Assembly (NCBI GenBank): GCA_027574665.1
Contig: CM050655.1
Coordinates: 16,301,170-16,365,169 of the forward strand
Reading direction: 5' to 3'
From: Rhynochetos jubatus
Taxonomy: Eukaryota; Chordata; Aves; Eurypygiformes; Rhynochetidae
DNA: 64,000 bases
In this document: positions 50,411 to 63,800 of the stretch, piece by piece
Position numbering within the stretch: position 1 is the first letter of the stretch
Layout: every line of letters starts with the position of its first letter
Notes under the pieces: model-generated
Seen by the model: only the letters and a program-made list of their open reading frames with translations
Database searches by the model: none
Told to the model about the DNA's origin: nothing
Program-made: the position numbers and the translations under genes

Positions 50411-53400
50411 CGAGAAGAGGAAAAAACGAACAACACATAAAAGTTTCAAAATGTAACAGAGACGAAACACAGTGGGAGAGTTTAAAAAAACTCAAATAAA
50501 ATAGATCTCGTTTCAACCTATGCAGAGTAAATAATAGTTCTAAGTCCCCCTCTGAGGACCTGGATTCATCCAAGATATAAATCTGAGTACAAGTCAGCAC
50601 TCAGTTTATAAAAATCAGAGAAAGATGAAAGCAATTAAACATAAAATGTGGCATTTTGGGTCTCTTTTAAGAGCAAGGAGGAGGAAAAAAACTTATACAT
50701 TATTTTCAAAACATATGAAATCCTATAGAAATAGTGAAACATTACATTGTGGTATTCTAAAGTAATATCTCTTGTTTATAACCATATAAATTTAGTCCCC
50801 TGGCACTACTGGGCTTATATAATAAAAGAGAGTTATTTTAACAGTGCCCTGTTAAAAAAAGAAGCAACTCATTTTCAACTCATTTTCTCCAGTGGGAGGG
50901 ATGTGTGGCCTCATGTGAGAAAGGGAACATGCCTAAGTTATTACTGTAGGAAAGCAATCTGTCAAAGCCTGGTCGTTTTGGCATGGTGAATACCACTGGT
51001 GAGATCAGAGAGTCAGATCCTGCTTGCAATTACTGCTAAAGGACCTTGGATACAGGCAGCCTGCTATCAATTATTCCCCTGGCCTCAGACACTTGGACTT
51101 GTCAAGTTCCCAGTGTCTTCTGTTTTGTAACAGTAAGAAAAAGGGCTTCCCATGATCGGTTCTTGGAAGTTTCTCACATGTTGTGTCACTCCACAGTGTC
51201 ATTAACAATTCAATTAAAATTTCACAGCACATGTTAGCATATTCAGCTTTTTGTCTGCTAAAATAAGGTCCAAGACAGATAAAGCTGATTCTACCTCAAA
51301 ATCCTGACTTTAAAAGTTATGCTTTCATATGTAGATTATCAAACGTGACACTGCCTGCCACCTCAGTGAAACAGTGTGTTTGATATCCCTACTCTACTAA
51401 TAGTACAAAGGAAAATTTGTTTAACTAGAAAACAGAATAGCAACATCACTTGTAAGATGTAACTTCTTGCATAATTTGTTTGGTTTGGTATAACAGCAAT
51501 TCTATGGTTTTTTTATAAAGTCTCACCAGTCTATTTCTGAAGTTGATTTTATTTTTAGAAACACTGAAGTATTAAGTTACCATTTTTATTTTATTAGTTT
51601 ACTTTCTTGTGTGGGATTTTCTTGAAAGATTAGCTCCAGATGTAAAGTGTAAATGGAAATTAAATTAATCTAAAAGGTATATTACACGAGTTTTACTAGA
51701 TATGGCCACAAAAAGAAGACATACTGGTCATTCACATAGTTTATTCATAGTTCATCAGCCCCTCTGTAATTTTTCTCCAATTATACAATGTAAAAAAAAT
51801 TTAACATCCTAAGGTTTTCTGTAAAATTGGAAAGAAGGTTCAGTCTTAAGCCTTCTAAGGCAGCTTTTTCTCTAAACCCTCAATAGGTTTAGTCATGCAA
51901 GGAGAAGATTCTTTAAACTTACCAAAGACTTTGTTTAAAGCCCAGGAAAATGTGGACTGTCAGCATCCTTTGTGTTGTTTTGCAGCTTAAACCCATTCCC
52001 CAGTACACTGGTGACCCTCTATCCCAATTCTCTCATTTCTCTCTGACATCAAACTCAGGATTATTGTTAGATTTTCTTCTAGGAAAAAAGGAGATTAGAA
52101 GCCCAGCTGCAACAGCTGATTGACAGGAAAGGGGGTAGAAAAAAATACGTAGATAGATATAAAAAGTTTAACCACCATATTACCAGAATAATTTTTTTCC
52201 ATACACCAACTAACAGCATTGACCATCATCCCCATGGTTTGAGAAGCAAAGACTGCGAGAAATGGGGGCACCTCCCCTCACAGTGTCAAAACAGGAGTTG
52301 ACAGTTCAAGGCAAAATTGATTTGCATGTAAATCCTGATCAAAAGCAAGCTTGCACCCTGAAGTTGTCAAGTTTTGCTACCAGTCTGACACTTAAATGGG
52401 CTATAGCAAAACTTGATTTAAACTGAGGAGAAAAAAAACATGGCAACTCAATTACCCCCTTGCAGATCAGATCTGGCAGTTCAGGTCAAACTTTTCACCC
52501 TGCCATTTCTCAATACCTGATGCCTTAAACAAACAATATGTATTCCTCCTACAACCCTAGATGAAAATACATTTCCCATGGCTCCCTACTGTGCCTTTAA
52601 AAGTGAATGGGAAAAAAAAAAAAACTTTAGAAATATTGTGCTGTCTATTTTTGTCTTTTTTTAATTATCTCCTGATCAAAACAGCTTAAATTAAATCTTT
52701 TTATGGAAATATATTTGCCTTAGAGAGGTGTCTAGGGTACATTGTCTTCTAGAAGAATTAATCTGCTTTTGAAAAAATCCTGTGCCATTAAACACATGAA
52801 GCCACACTTGACTGAAGTGTTTGTCTGTAGCATCACGGAACAGAAAACTACTCTGATCGGCCCAGATAGGCTCCAAGAATGGTAAAGAATGTTGTAAGTG
52901 TCAAATTTTGTGAAAATGGGAAAAATATTTATATGGTTCAGTCAGTCTGTATAGTGACAATGCAGGCTCCGTAGTGTTAGAGAAATTAAAGCCAAAGATT
53001 TTCTAGGATCTAATTCTTAGAGTGGTTCTGTCCTTCATCCAGTCCATTCATGCAACTCCTTTCCTAACAGGTTTCTACAGCAGTGCTCACCAGTTGTAAT
53101 GCCTGCTACTGATTTGTTTTGTGTCCCCAGTAGCAAACCAAACCATCCACCTCAGCTATTTTGAAAATAACTTCGCTCTGTTCACTGCCATTAAAATGAG
53201 GTATCTCAGATATACTGCAAACACTGCTTTACAGGCAAAAACAATCAACAAGAGAGAGACCAGTGGAATGCCTAGAGATTACTTGGATTCTTTAAGCGTT
53301 AGAATTAGGGAAGCCCTTAATGAGTCCTTAATGAACCTTTCACAAAAATTCATTCATTTTACTAGCACAAATTAGGTGAACTGCAAAAATATGTTTCCCA

Positions 53401-54673
53401 CCCTATCATACACACAATCCAGAACTAAAGAGTGTAAGCACAGACCCACTCAGCCTCTCCATCTTAGCTGTGTAGGTGATTTCAGCTACAATGGGAGGGG
53501 AATATAAAGTATTGAAATCCCTTCTTTATGATGATTTGAAAACACTCTATTTGTGATCACATCGCAACTGATCCTCCTTCCTCAAATACTCAGATCTCAC
53601 TACACCATAATCAGGTATTATGTCCTGCCTGAGCAAAGCAACAAAATCTGACCTCCTATTTTAAGCAGTAGGAACACTCTGGGCCAAGTTTTCATAATAC
53701 TAAACTTTCAATTGCACCCATCCAAAAAAATTAAGTTTCCTCCTGGCCCTTTCATGAGCAAATGTAGTACATAGCTATGCAAAATTTAGCAAATTCCATT
53801 GTTTGCACCACAATGAAACAGAAGTCTGCAGAAGGCTCTAGAGAAGATGTCACACAATAAAAACAAGTGCCTTAGTTACTACAGGTCATTAAGTTCATTA
53901 CTACTACACTTCTTTATAAACCATATACTCAAATAGCAGTTGGCACAATTGGCTCTAGTGCTAACACTCAGATCCTTCTATATCAACTTTAACACAAAAA
54001 AAGTGAGAAAAAATAGTAAGAAAGAAGATTCATTTTTGGACAGCTATCTAACATTTTCATGACAGCCCAATTTAAGAACTAGACACCATATAGTTTTCTG
54101 CATTTTACTTTAGAAACAAAAAATATTCAGAATTATTGTTATGAAAAAAATTATATTTTTGTATGTTACTATGAATATCTCTGACTTTAACACAATATTA
54201 ATGAAGGATTTTAAAGCTTTATTTGCTTAGGAAGATGGCACATATTTACAGCATTATTGCTTAGATTGCAAACTCTTTGCAGCAAAGATTTTGTTGTTGT
54301 TGTTGAGTTGTACAAGACACTGTGAAAACAATGTCCTGCTGCAACAGTGACAATTTTACACACTCCCAGAGTAAGTGCAGAAATTATTCCAGAAGAATTT
54401 GAAACTGTGCCATTTGTCTTTCTACAAGTCTAGTTCAGACTACAGTGGAATTAAAATCTGTTCTTTAGTGAATCAAGCTGAAGTATTCAAAATAAAAAGT
54501 TATCTCAAGGTTTTGGTCTCAGATTCTAACTTCAGATAAATAATGCCATTTTCACTTGCCTTCATCTTTATTTCTGTAGTTGTAGTAAAACCTTAAAGAG
54601 CTCATGTATTCACTCTAAAAAGAACTTAAGTTATAAAAGTCAAAGAAAGCTACTACCTCAGTCGAATTGGGGG

Positions 54674-54690
54674 AAAAAAAAAAAAAAAAA
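54674..54690 (+). repeat. A17 homopolymer next to CR1
   Basis: Seventeen consecutive A lie 30 bp before the 5' end of the CR1 copy. CR1 inserts do not carry a poly(A) tail, so this run is either part of the pre-insertion site or unrelated. Confidence 0.85.
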
Positions 54691-54719
54691 CCCACAACAC
54701 TTTCTTCAAAAAAATTCTA

Positions 54720-56138
54720 GGGGACCTTGTGGTCTGGTGAAGTTCCCACTGACCGGAAAAGGGGAAACATAACCCCCATCTTTAAAAAGGGAAAAGAGGA
54801 TCCAGGGAACTACAGGCCAGTCAGTCTCACCTCTGTGCCTGGCAAGATCATGGAGCAGATCCTCCTAGAAAGTATGCTAAGGCACATGGAAAATCAGGAG
54901 GTGGTTGGTGACAGCCAACATGGCTTCACCAAGCACAGATCGTGCCTGACAAATATGGTGGCCTTCTACAATGGGGTCACGACCTTGGTGGATAAAGGAC
55001 AGGCAACCTATGTCATCTACCTGGATATATGCAAAGCGTTTCACACCACCTGACATGACATACTCGTCTCTAGATTGGAGAGGCATGGATTTGACATATG
55101 GACTGCTCTGTGGATAAGGAACTGGCTTGATGATCGCACTCAGAGCGTTGTGGTCAATGGCTCGATGTCTGAGTGGAGACCAGTGACAAGCAGCATTCCC
55201 CAGGGATCAGTATTGGGACCATCTTTGTCAGTGATATGGACAGTGGGACCAAGTGCACCCTCAGCAAGTTTGCTGACGACACCAAGCTGTGTGGTGTGGT
55301 TGACATGCGGGAGGGAAGGGATGCCATCCAGAGGGACCTGGACAAGCTGGAGAGGTGGGCCTGTGCCAACCTCATGGAGTTCAACAAGGCCAAGTGCAAG
55401 GCCCTGCACCTGGGTCAGGGCAATCCCAAGCACAAACACAGGCTGGGCGGAGAATTGATCAAGAGCAGACTGAGCAGGACTTGGGGGTACTGGTGGATGA
55501 AAAGCTGGACATGAGCCAGCAGTGTGCACTGGCAGCCCAGAAAGCCAACCGTATCCTGGGCTGTATCCAGCAGGTCGAGGGAGGGGATTCTCCCCCTCTA
55601 CTCTGCTCTCGTGAGACCCCACCCGCACTTCTGTGTCCAGCTGTGGAGCCCTCAACATAAGAAGGACATCATCTGGTTAGAGCAAGTCCAGAGGAGGCCA
55701 CGAAGATGCTCAGAGGGCTGGAGCACCTCTCCTATGAAAAAAGGCTGAGAGAGTTAGGGTTGTTCAGCCTGGAGAAGAGAAGGCTCCAGGAAGACCTTCT
55801 AGCAGCCTTCCAGTACCTGAAGGGGGCCTACAAGGAAGCTGGAGGGGACTCTTTACAGGGCCTGTAGTGACAGGACAAGGAGTAACAGGTTTAAACTGAG
55901 AGAGGGTAGATTTAAATTACATAGCAAGAAAAAATTCTTCACAGAGAGGGTGGTGAGGCACTGGAACAGGTTGCCCAGAGAAGCTGTGGATGCCCCATCC
56001 CTGGCTGTCTTCAAGGCCAGGCTGGATGAGGCTTGGAGCAACCTGGTCTAGTGGAAGGTGTCCCTGCCCATGGCAGGGGGGTCGGGACTAGGTGATCTTT
56101 GAGGTCCCTTCCAACCCAAACCATTCTATGATTCTACA
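54720..56138 (+). mobile_element. CR1 LINE, 5'-truncated copy with 3' end
   Basis: This copy of about 1.4 kb begins inside the reverse-transcriptase domain and ends with the avian CR1 terminus: the AGGTCCCTTCCAACCCAA block followed by CCATTCTATGATTCT near 56122-56136. The relic reading frame ends at TAG 56049-56051, leaving about 87 bp of 3' UTR. Full CR1 elements are about 4.5 kb with two frames, so all of ORF1 and the endonuclease part of ORF2 are missing. 5' truncation is normal for this family. No clear target-site duplication is seen, also usual for CR1. It is much better preserved than the copy at 21761-22219 and probably younger. Confidence 0.97.
54727..56051 (+). pseudogene. CR1 reverse transcriptase relic
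   Basis: The translation recovers the CR1 ORF2 reverse transcriptase in order: the [20 protein letters not shown] finger region, the VYLDxSKAF palm region (here [10 protein letters not shown]), SSIPQGS, the catalytic KFADDTKL box (FADD at 55269-55280), [20 protein letters not shown], and the C-terminal HWNRLPREAVDAPSL. It is dead. An in-frame TGA sits at 55051-55053, a small deletion shifts the frame near 55215 after PQGSVLGP, and further shifts fall near 55455, 55570 and beyond 55690. The first Asp of the palm (YLD) and both Asp of FADD survive. Frames on the opposite strand, including one of 172 codons (55140-55658), are shadows. Confidence 0.95.
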
Positions 56139-57460
56139 ACATTAATCTAGTCCGGCAGAGTCATGATATGCATTTAGACACCTTATCTATATGTAAGGCA
56201 GGTTCTGAGAAGTATGATACTCTGAATTCAACACAAATCAACAGTAACTAACCTCCAAAAAGCCTCCTTTCCACTTAACATACACAGCAGACACCACAGT
56301 ATTTGCAGATGCCCTTATACTAACCTAATAAAAATAGTGGCATTCTACCTAAGGAGCTCAGATTTTTAAAACAGTTACAGATTTATTTTCAATTCTTTGA
56401 TATCAAAGTGAAAATGAAATTTCCACAGCTATTTTACTATGTTTCTTCTGGAGCGTTCCCATAATGCACAAGGTATTAGCAGAGTAGCACTAACAAGAAA
56501 AAACTTTTCCTAGCTTTAACCACCTGTTCTGTTTCCACAGACAAATGCTTCTATCATAAGACAACAGTCCATCTTCAATGAGGTCATGACTATCAGACTC
56601 TTCATTTAGATTTTACAAATGTACTGCTGTAGATGTTTAAAATCTGCACAGTATCATTCCACAATAAATCAGTCTGACATCTTTATGAATTTCCAAGAAG
56701 AAAAAAACCCCACCTCTAGAGTTCAAAATATCAGAAAGGGAAAAGCTCTAAAAACAGTGCCAACAAATTTTTTCAAAAAGCACAGGCACTTGGCTCATGG
56801 AGTTGTCTGCTACCATTGATCAATAAACACAGAGCCTTGCCTCTCTCCACCAGAGAGAGTTGCAGTGGGCACACCACACTAGTGCACCCACACAGCCCTT
56901 GCCTGCGGAAAGTGAGCCTTGCCCACCCTGTCTCCCACAACTTTTTATTTTTTTATGCCTCAAGTTTACTTAAGATCTCACTGGCCATAAGTACATTTTG
57001 TTTCTTCAAGGCTCAGAGAGTCTAGGTTAGGTTTTCTTAGTATCACCCTTATAAATTCAAAGGTCCCCCTATTTCTGCTTAGAGCTAAATCAGATTTACA
57101 ACAACTGTCAAAGCACAGGATGACAGATAAATTAATCTTCCCTTCATGAGTTTACATCCAAGGCATCTGGGCTGCTGATCTGGCCCTAACAAGCACAGGG
57201 TCTCTACAAGCTGTCATTTAAAGCTGATGCTTTCATGACTGGAGATGAATTATTCTGTCACGAGAATCTATTTATTCAGGAGTTAGAAGGTGGGGTTTTG
57301 GCTGCAGGATAGGATGATTTCATGGGTTAAGGTCCCCTTGAACCATCTGTTTAAATCTTATCCTGCAGTTGACTATATTACACTTGGAATTTTTAGGACA
57401 TTTACAAAATAGGGAAAAGCCTTTTTCTTTCACAAAGTTGTTACATTTTCCTCAAGCCTG
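56139..57460. other. AT-rich non-coding stretch
   Basis: Nothing recognised. The 66- and 69-codon + strand frames have no motif. Confidence 0.7.
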
Positions 57461-57950
57461 ACACTAGCAGAGGATCATTGTCTCCCTACAGCAGCTGATT
57501 ATTAATTCCCTTCCTTCAACTAAGGGTGACCAACCAGACATTAATACATTGTTATTTTTAAAAAAGTCTTGATGATCCATTTCACAACACTGCCTGCCAT
57601 ACAACAGTCTGCCATGAAACAACAGCTTGCTGCAATCTGCCAGGACATTTCCTTGCAGAGAAAGGCACAGTTTGGTGAAGGAGACGGGAAACCCTTGCTC
57701 TACCTGTGGGCAAGAGATGTGCTTCAGGCCCAGCTGCTGGACACCGACACAGCAAAACCAATGACAGCTCTTGAGAAAAGCAGCCAAAGAGAAGTTTCCC
57801 AGTATTCTGGCTCAGGTCAGAAACCTGCAGGGAAAATGAGGCCATCCAGAGGTCAATTGAGGATCCATAAAATAAACAAGAGGATAAGCTACTGAATACT
57901 GTGAGACACTGACTGGCAAGCTTCAGCCCAATGTAAAAGATAAATTCCAC
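57461..57950. other. G+C-richer patch with opposing open frames
   Basis: Three frames of 107-122 codons overlap here (one + and two -) because stops are scarce in a G+C-richer patch. The - strand also has ATCTCTTGCCCACAG|GTAGAG near 57711-57725, an acceptor that abuts a weak donor, with the 107-codon frame open across it. No family is recognised on either strand. No single frame can be preferred, so I do not call a gene. Confidence 0.4.
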
Positions 57951-60560
57951 AATAAATCTTCTGTGTATTTAATCAGCTCACTCAACAGGTAAAAAGATTC
58001 CTATGCAATGTATCTAATCATTGCCTGACAGGTTTGTACCATTCAAATATTGAACACCCCATGGGGGATTTTGGAGAACTGGTGGGCTTAGCCTGTTCAA
58101 CAACCGGATAGCCAGGTTTCAAAGCCCAGCTACGGGCACAAGTTCAAATCAAGATTCCATCAGGTTGCTAAAAGAAGTCATTAAGTGGTGCAAGAAAAGA
58201 ATCAATATATTAAATAGATTTATATATATATAGTTTTCGAAATCATTTGGGGCAATATAATGTTGTAATAACAGGAAAAATTAATACATTTAAGGAAAAA
58301 TATTAGTAATGATTTTGCATCAAAGCAGCAGAAAGAAATATTTTGGATGGGAAGAATGATAAACCAAAATAACTTTCCTTTCCAAGGAATCATTTTCAAA
58401 AGCTTAAAAGTAATAAAGATAGATTCAACTTTCTTCTCAGTAAATAACGCAGTTGCAGGCAAGAAAGAGCCTGATTTTCAGTAAGCACTGAGAATTGGTA
58501 TTGGAATGCTAACATGGAAATGGAGACAATCTAGAAGCACCTCACTCTTATTGTTGATATTTGATTTTTCACTTTCCCCATGCTCCTTTCTCAAGTATAA
58601 GCCTTCCTTACACAAGCTTTTATTTTTAGGGTGAAAATAGCCTTTTGGCTATATTCCTTTGTACACACACATTCATCATTAAAATGTCATTATTGCTCTT
58701 TTATTACTCAGAAAAGAGAATATTCTTTAAAAGGCTTGAAAAACACACCCAGAAGCTGATCTGTGTTAAAACTATCACTCTTCCAGGAAGACATCTTGTC
58801 TTCCTTTTCAAGCTGCTATTATCAGCCATGAAACCTGCAGAGGCATCCACATTCACATTGTGTCCTCCCTTGAGATTTCCTTAATACTTGTACCCTCTGC
58901 TGTGCAATGTTTTCTCAAACCTCCCTTCTGTCTTTCTAAGGGATGTCAGGGGTGTGGGAGGGAGAATTCCATAGAATTTGAAAGAAACAAACAAACTCTG
59001 CAGAGACTAGATCTCTCAGTTAGGCTACAACTATTTTAACCCCAAAACAACCTTAAAACATTTAAAATACAAAACATAAATGTATGGTCACAACAGAATT
59101 CATTTTCTACTAAGCACCACTTACAATTCCCATTGACCTAAATCATCCCATCTCACTATCCAAATCCCCAACCGCTCTGTTTCAACCCTACTCACATTTC
59201 CAATTCCAGGAATTCAGTTGTCCCATATGTCCGTTTTTCTGTTACCACTTCAAAAGATATTTCTGCAAATTATGCACAGTAGCAGGACAAAACATTCTGA
59301 AAACCTCTCTTCTGTTTATAGACAACGTAACTGCTCTTGGAAGTGTTAATTAAAAATTTAGCACTTTGGCGCTGTGAAGTTGAACAACTTGCCTTTGCAA
59401 AAAGGAGTCTCGTGCCACTCAAACCAGACTTCTAAATGTGGTTTGCCTCCCAATGCATCAGACAAAGCACTTCGTTATTCTGAAGGTTTAAATATAAGCC
59501 AATACAAAAATCAAAAGGACCATCAATACAAGTTAACACCTAAAAACCCACAAAGTACAGTAAGTGGATCTTAGCAAAAACCATGCATCTACCTAAATAT
59601 ATTTAATGTAACTTCTGCTAAGCACAGAAAACTAATGCAAGATCTGTAAGATGTTAAGGAAAGAGAGATCAGTCTGTGGTATTTATGACTTTAGTCATTC
59701 TTTCTCAAAACAACAGATGAAATAAAATGTATGACATTCCCAAAGAGGGAGTTTCTACTGTAATTCATCTTAAAATGCAATGTTCTGTCATCTCCAGTAA
59801 CACTTACTGAAAGCAACCATCAATACTTTTTGTCAAAAACCTGCACTCTGTGTAAAATGTTCCATCAATCTCTATTTACATAAAACAAAAAACTTTCAGT
59901 GTGGTTCTAAAGCAGAACCATTCAGATTCTCTGTCTTCCATTTTCATGCTCCGTTGAAAAATTATTTTGACTGACACAAAAAAAAAAAACCAATGCCTAA
60001 CAATTTATGGTAAGAGTTTTTTTTAAATGTGAAGAAAAACCACATAGGCTTGTTCTTTTCTATTGATCAGCTAAATAAAATAAAGCATTTTTTGTTTACT
60101 TTAAACTATATTCAGTTTTTCTGCTATGTATAAACAGTCCAAATAGTCTAACTTAATAATTGGTGAACAATTTTGCGAAGTAAGCAACTTAATACAGTTC
60201 ACTTAATCACATTTGTGTATCCCACATTCTTTTCCAGACATATAAAAAGCACTCAGAGTCACCATCCTGTAATTTTACTTACATGACCAGTACCATAAAT
60301 TTCAATCAGAACTAAATCACAGGGAGAAGAATATATATCTATTCAATGTTTTGAGGTTTAGGGGCATAGTTTTCTAATCCTCATATTGTATTCACAGTGT
60401 TTCTAAGCTATTAGGCACTAGCAGATCAATACTCAAACAGCTGTTGTTAAAGAGCACAGAGGAAAACTACAGCAGAAATATACAGCCACAAAGCCGTCAT
60501 TCATTTTCCAAGTACCAAGTTCACAGTCCTGTTACTGGCCACATCCAGAAATGAACTAGT
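57951..60560. other. AT-rich non-coding stretch
   Basis: Nothing recognised. It holds a short (TA)n at about 58219 and an A12 run near 59980. Open frames of 66-80 codons have no motif. Confidence 0.7.
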
Positions 60561-60860
60561 TGACTTGAAAAGGGGAGTGGGGAGCGTTTTCCAAATTCTT
60601 TTCCCTAGAGCATCGTCTCGAAGAGAAGTACTCCTTTGCTTTATCACCCTCTCCAATCAAACTGTGCACCACCCTATGGAATCTAACCATGTCTTTAGGC
60701 TTGGAAGGAAAAGGGCAGGGCAGGCAGTGGCAGTGGAGCAAAGCTACCATGGACAGATCCCACAAACCCAACCCCGTGTGCTCCAGCACAGCGTGGGCAG
60801 CGGAGGACCTGGGTCTGCCCAGGGCGCAGAACTGGGCTCCACGAAGTAATGATCACACAC
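60561..60860. other. G+C-rich patch
   Basis: The segment 60690-60845 is clearly richer in G+C than its surroundings and contains GGGCAGGGCAGGCAGTGGCA-like words. It holds open frames on both strands (94 and 62 codons +, 77 codons -) with no recognisable domain. It does not match CR1. It may be an old repeat or an isolated conserved patch. Confidence 0.4.
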
Positions 60861-63800
60861 TATTTCCTTCTCACTGAACAGATTTGATCAATTATTTACC
60901 ACACGTTAGGTGCGCTTCCTACAAGTATCTGTATACATTCTGATCAACAGTCATTAATTCCTAACTTTTCTTTTAAAAGATGGCATGAAATAAGCATGTT
61001 TTTCCTCTTTTGCTAGAGCACTTTTTCAGCTAATCACTAAGGAGACTTTCAACAGGGGATACGATTTCAATACTTGCCATCCCACTCTACCCCAATTTCT
61101 TAGTCTATCAGCAGATCCTTTGCCATGTAAAAACAATTTGTATAACTTTCTGATATTTTGCAGCTCTTTAACAGCTTTAAAATACGCAAACAATCTGAAA
61201 ACAAGTAATTTTGGGGGTTATTCCACACCATTCAGAAAATATTGCAGACACACAGTGTTGACAGGTTCTCAGTGTTTCTGAACTGTAGACAACACAGAGT
61301 CCATAAATGAAGTAAAGAAGTCCTAAATAAAACATCTAAAGGAAAATACCTAACAACAAAACAAGACCTAAAGAAGAAAATGAAAAATAATAATGTAAGA
61401 CAAAATAATGCCTACATTTAAGTAGGGATCTATTACTCTAAAATAATCAGAAGATAACAAATAGCCTAAATAACAGCATTACAATCTAGGGAAGATCAGA
61501 TAGAGAATTGGAAAGGTCTTGTAAAAATTCCTACTTTTCATATTCACTCTTCTGGATAGTCGGTAAGACATTGATGAACTGCCTTCACAACTAACCCAGC
61601 TTCATGCCCACTCCAGAGGGAGGAAAAACAATTTTAAATTCTTCCCAAATACCATCTTATACAATAGATTAAAATTTTCTTTGGATAACGCTCTTTTTTT
61701 CTACTGTGAACATTGTCAATTTCTGGTTAACAGCTGTGAAGAATAAATAAATAAATTTAAAAAACTAAACACAACCAGTTTGCTGCATGCTCTCACATCC
61801 ACACAGCTATATGGAGCCACACTTGAGCTGCACGTCACACAAAGCACATGCCCAATTTGCTGGTTGAGTAGTATCACTTGGAGATGAAACCAAAAGCTCA
61901 GAAAACAAGACAGAGATATTTCTTGTTCCCTTCTCTTACAGATCTGAGACCCAAGCCAGGACTCTTCTTCCACACAAGGTACAGGAATTTATCTGACTTT
62001 CTTAGCTCAAAAATAAACAGTTCATATATCAGTAACTAAAACTAATTCAACTTCACATCACAGTACGGAAATCAGTAGTGCCTTTGTTGCGAAAAATCTA
62101 CATTTGACTTCTCTTATTTTAATGTGCATTTTATTTATAAACTACAAACGTTTTTCCTGTGGCAAAATGGCTGAAATAATATCTACACCAAACAATATCC
62201 CTGTCATCTGAAGAAAAAACCCACAGTACAAATTGACTCAACGAGGGGGAGCTATTAGCAATGAATACACAAGCAATGCTCAATTCTGCACAATCATCAT
62301 TACCTACACAGCTGAATACTTAACATGCTACCTGCGAGAAGAGTTACAAAGTGGCTGTCTATGTTATTTTATAGATAGTCAGGAGAAGTGAGAATATGGT
62401 GTATGTATGGCTAGGGAGAAAAAAAAGATTTGTATTTTTTCCTTTTCATATAAAATGATGTCTAGTTACACAAAAACCTCAGCTGAAGATCTCAGGGCAT
62501 GCCTGCCTCTTTTCAAAGCATATAAAACACAAAATCAACAACAATACAAATTCATCGCTTTAAGTGAACCCAGTAATCATTTGATTACAGCAGACGTGGC
62601 CAAAGAATTACAGATTTTAAAGCTACTAAATAATCAAAAATTTAACGCTTCCCAATCATTATAACATACATATGACAGAAGCAACAGACAAACAATAGCA
62701 AATAATGCTACTACAGACATTTTTCTTTCCTACCAATACACAATATGCCAAGAAAGTAAAAAGCCAGCTTTAAAAAAAGACAAAAGTTTTATAGGCAACA
62801 GGAAACTGTGTGCACCATCTCAGGCATTACAGAACAGGGTAGGTGGGGGAAAATATTTACCTAGATGCATCCTTCTCTGCATGTCTATGATACTTTGCTC
62901 ACATGAATTCAAGTTTTGCTTCTATCACTCCACTCTACGGTTGGCCTCACCACTCTTCTTGGGGAAAGATAACCTTTTGGGGGGAGGGAAAGTTTTCACT
63001 TGTCTCATTAGACAAGTCATTTTTTCCTAATTGCTGCTACAAAAAAAGTGAAAAGACCACAGGTAATCATGCAAGCAAAAATAAAGAAGTTGACTCTGAA
63101 ACAATCTTCCTTCAGAAAGCACTATGATTAAATTGACTGTAAGGTTCTTGACAAAGCTGACCAAATAAAATTGGAATAGCACAGTGTAATAGTATTTAGT
63201 TCATTGTTGCCCAGCTGTTCCTGCAAAACATAAGTTCTAATTTTTCAAAAGTAAATAAGCTTTAGCCTTTAATGCTTGTGGATGAGAACCATTGCAATGT
63301 TGCATTGGAAAGTCTTTAGGCTGAGAAGAAAAACAAGGCCAGTTTAGCTTCATTTTTTTCAGGTGACTTACACAAGTAGAATTTGACCCAGCAGTTCTGA
63401 GAAACATAATTTCAAGGAGTACACAATCAAATCTAATCTGGCCATCGTATCTGTCAACGCCCATTCTCCATCTGCCTGAATTTTAACAGAACCTTCTATT
63501 TATTCTGGCCAAGGCTTGAGCTTGGCAGTTCCCCCCAAGATGAAGGGCTTGAATACCAGCAAACACTGTTGGAGAATACCAGTTCTTCCTTGAGTACAAA
63601 GCAAGTGGTTCAAGGAGTAGAGAAGTAGAACAAGGCACCTTAGAGAGAAAGAGCCCTAAAACCCAGACAGAATTCTCCTGAAGTCTGGGCAAGGCACAGC
63701 TGAAAGATTCACTGTACATCAGGGCTGTTCTTAAATTTGGGTTAAATCTTGCAGTTCTAACTCACAAGAGAATGCAATAAACCCGCAAGTGCCCTACCAA

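Larger units (their letters stand above)
42151..54673. other. Long AT-rich non-coding stretch
   Basis: No gene recognised in about 12.5 kb. Contents are homopolymers and G-rich tracts: 43062-43081 G-rich, 43911-43928 C then A, 48278-48287 G10, 49633-49648 A16, 50393-50410 G-rich, and a short (GTT)n at 54289-54306. Every open frame is under 85 codons, without motif, and most have an opposing frame. Confidence 0.7.

Noticed and set aside
55140..55658. 172-codon - strand open frame
   Set aside because: It is the antisense of the CR1 reverse-transcriptase relic; the + strand carries the recognisable protein.
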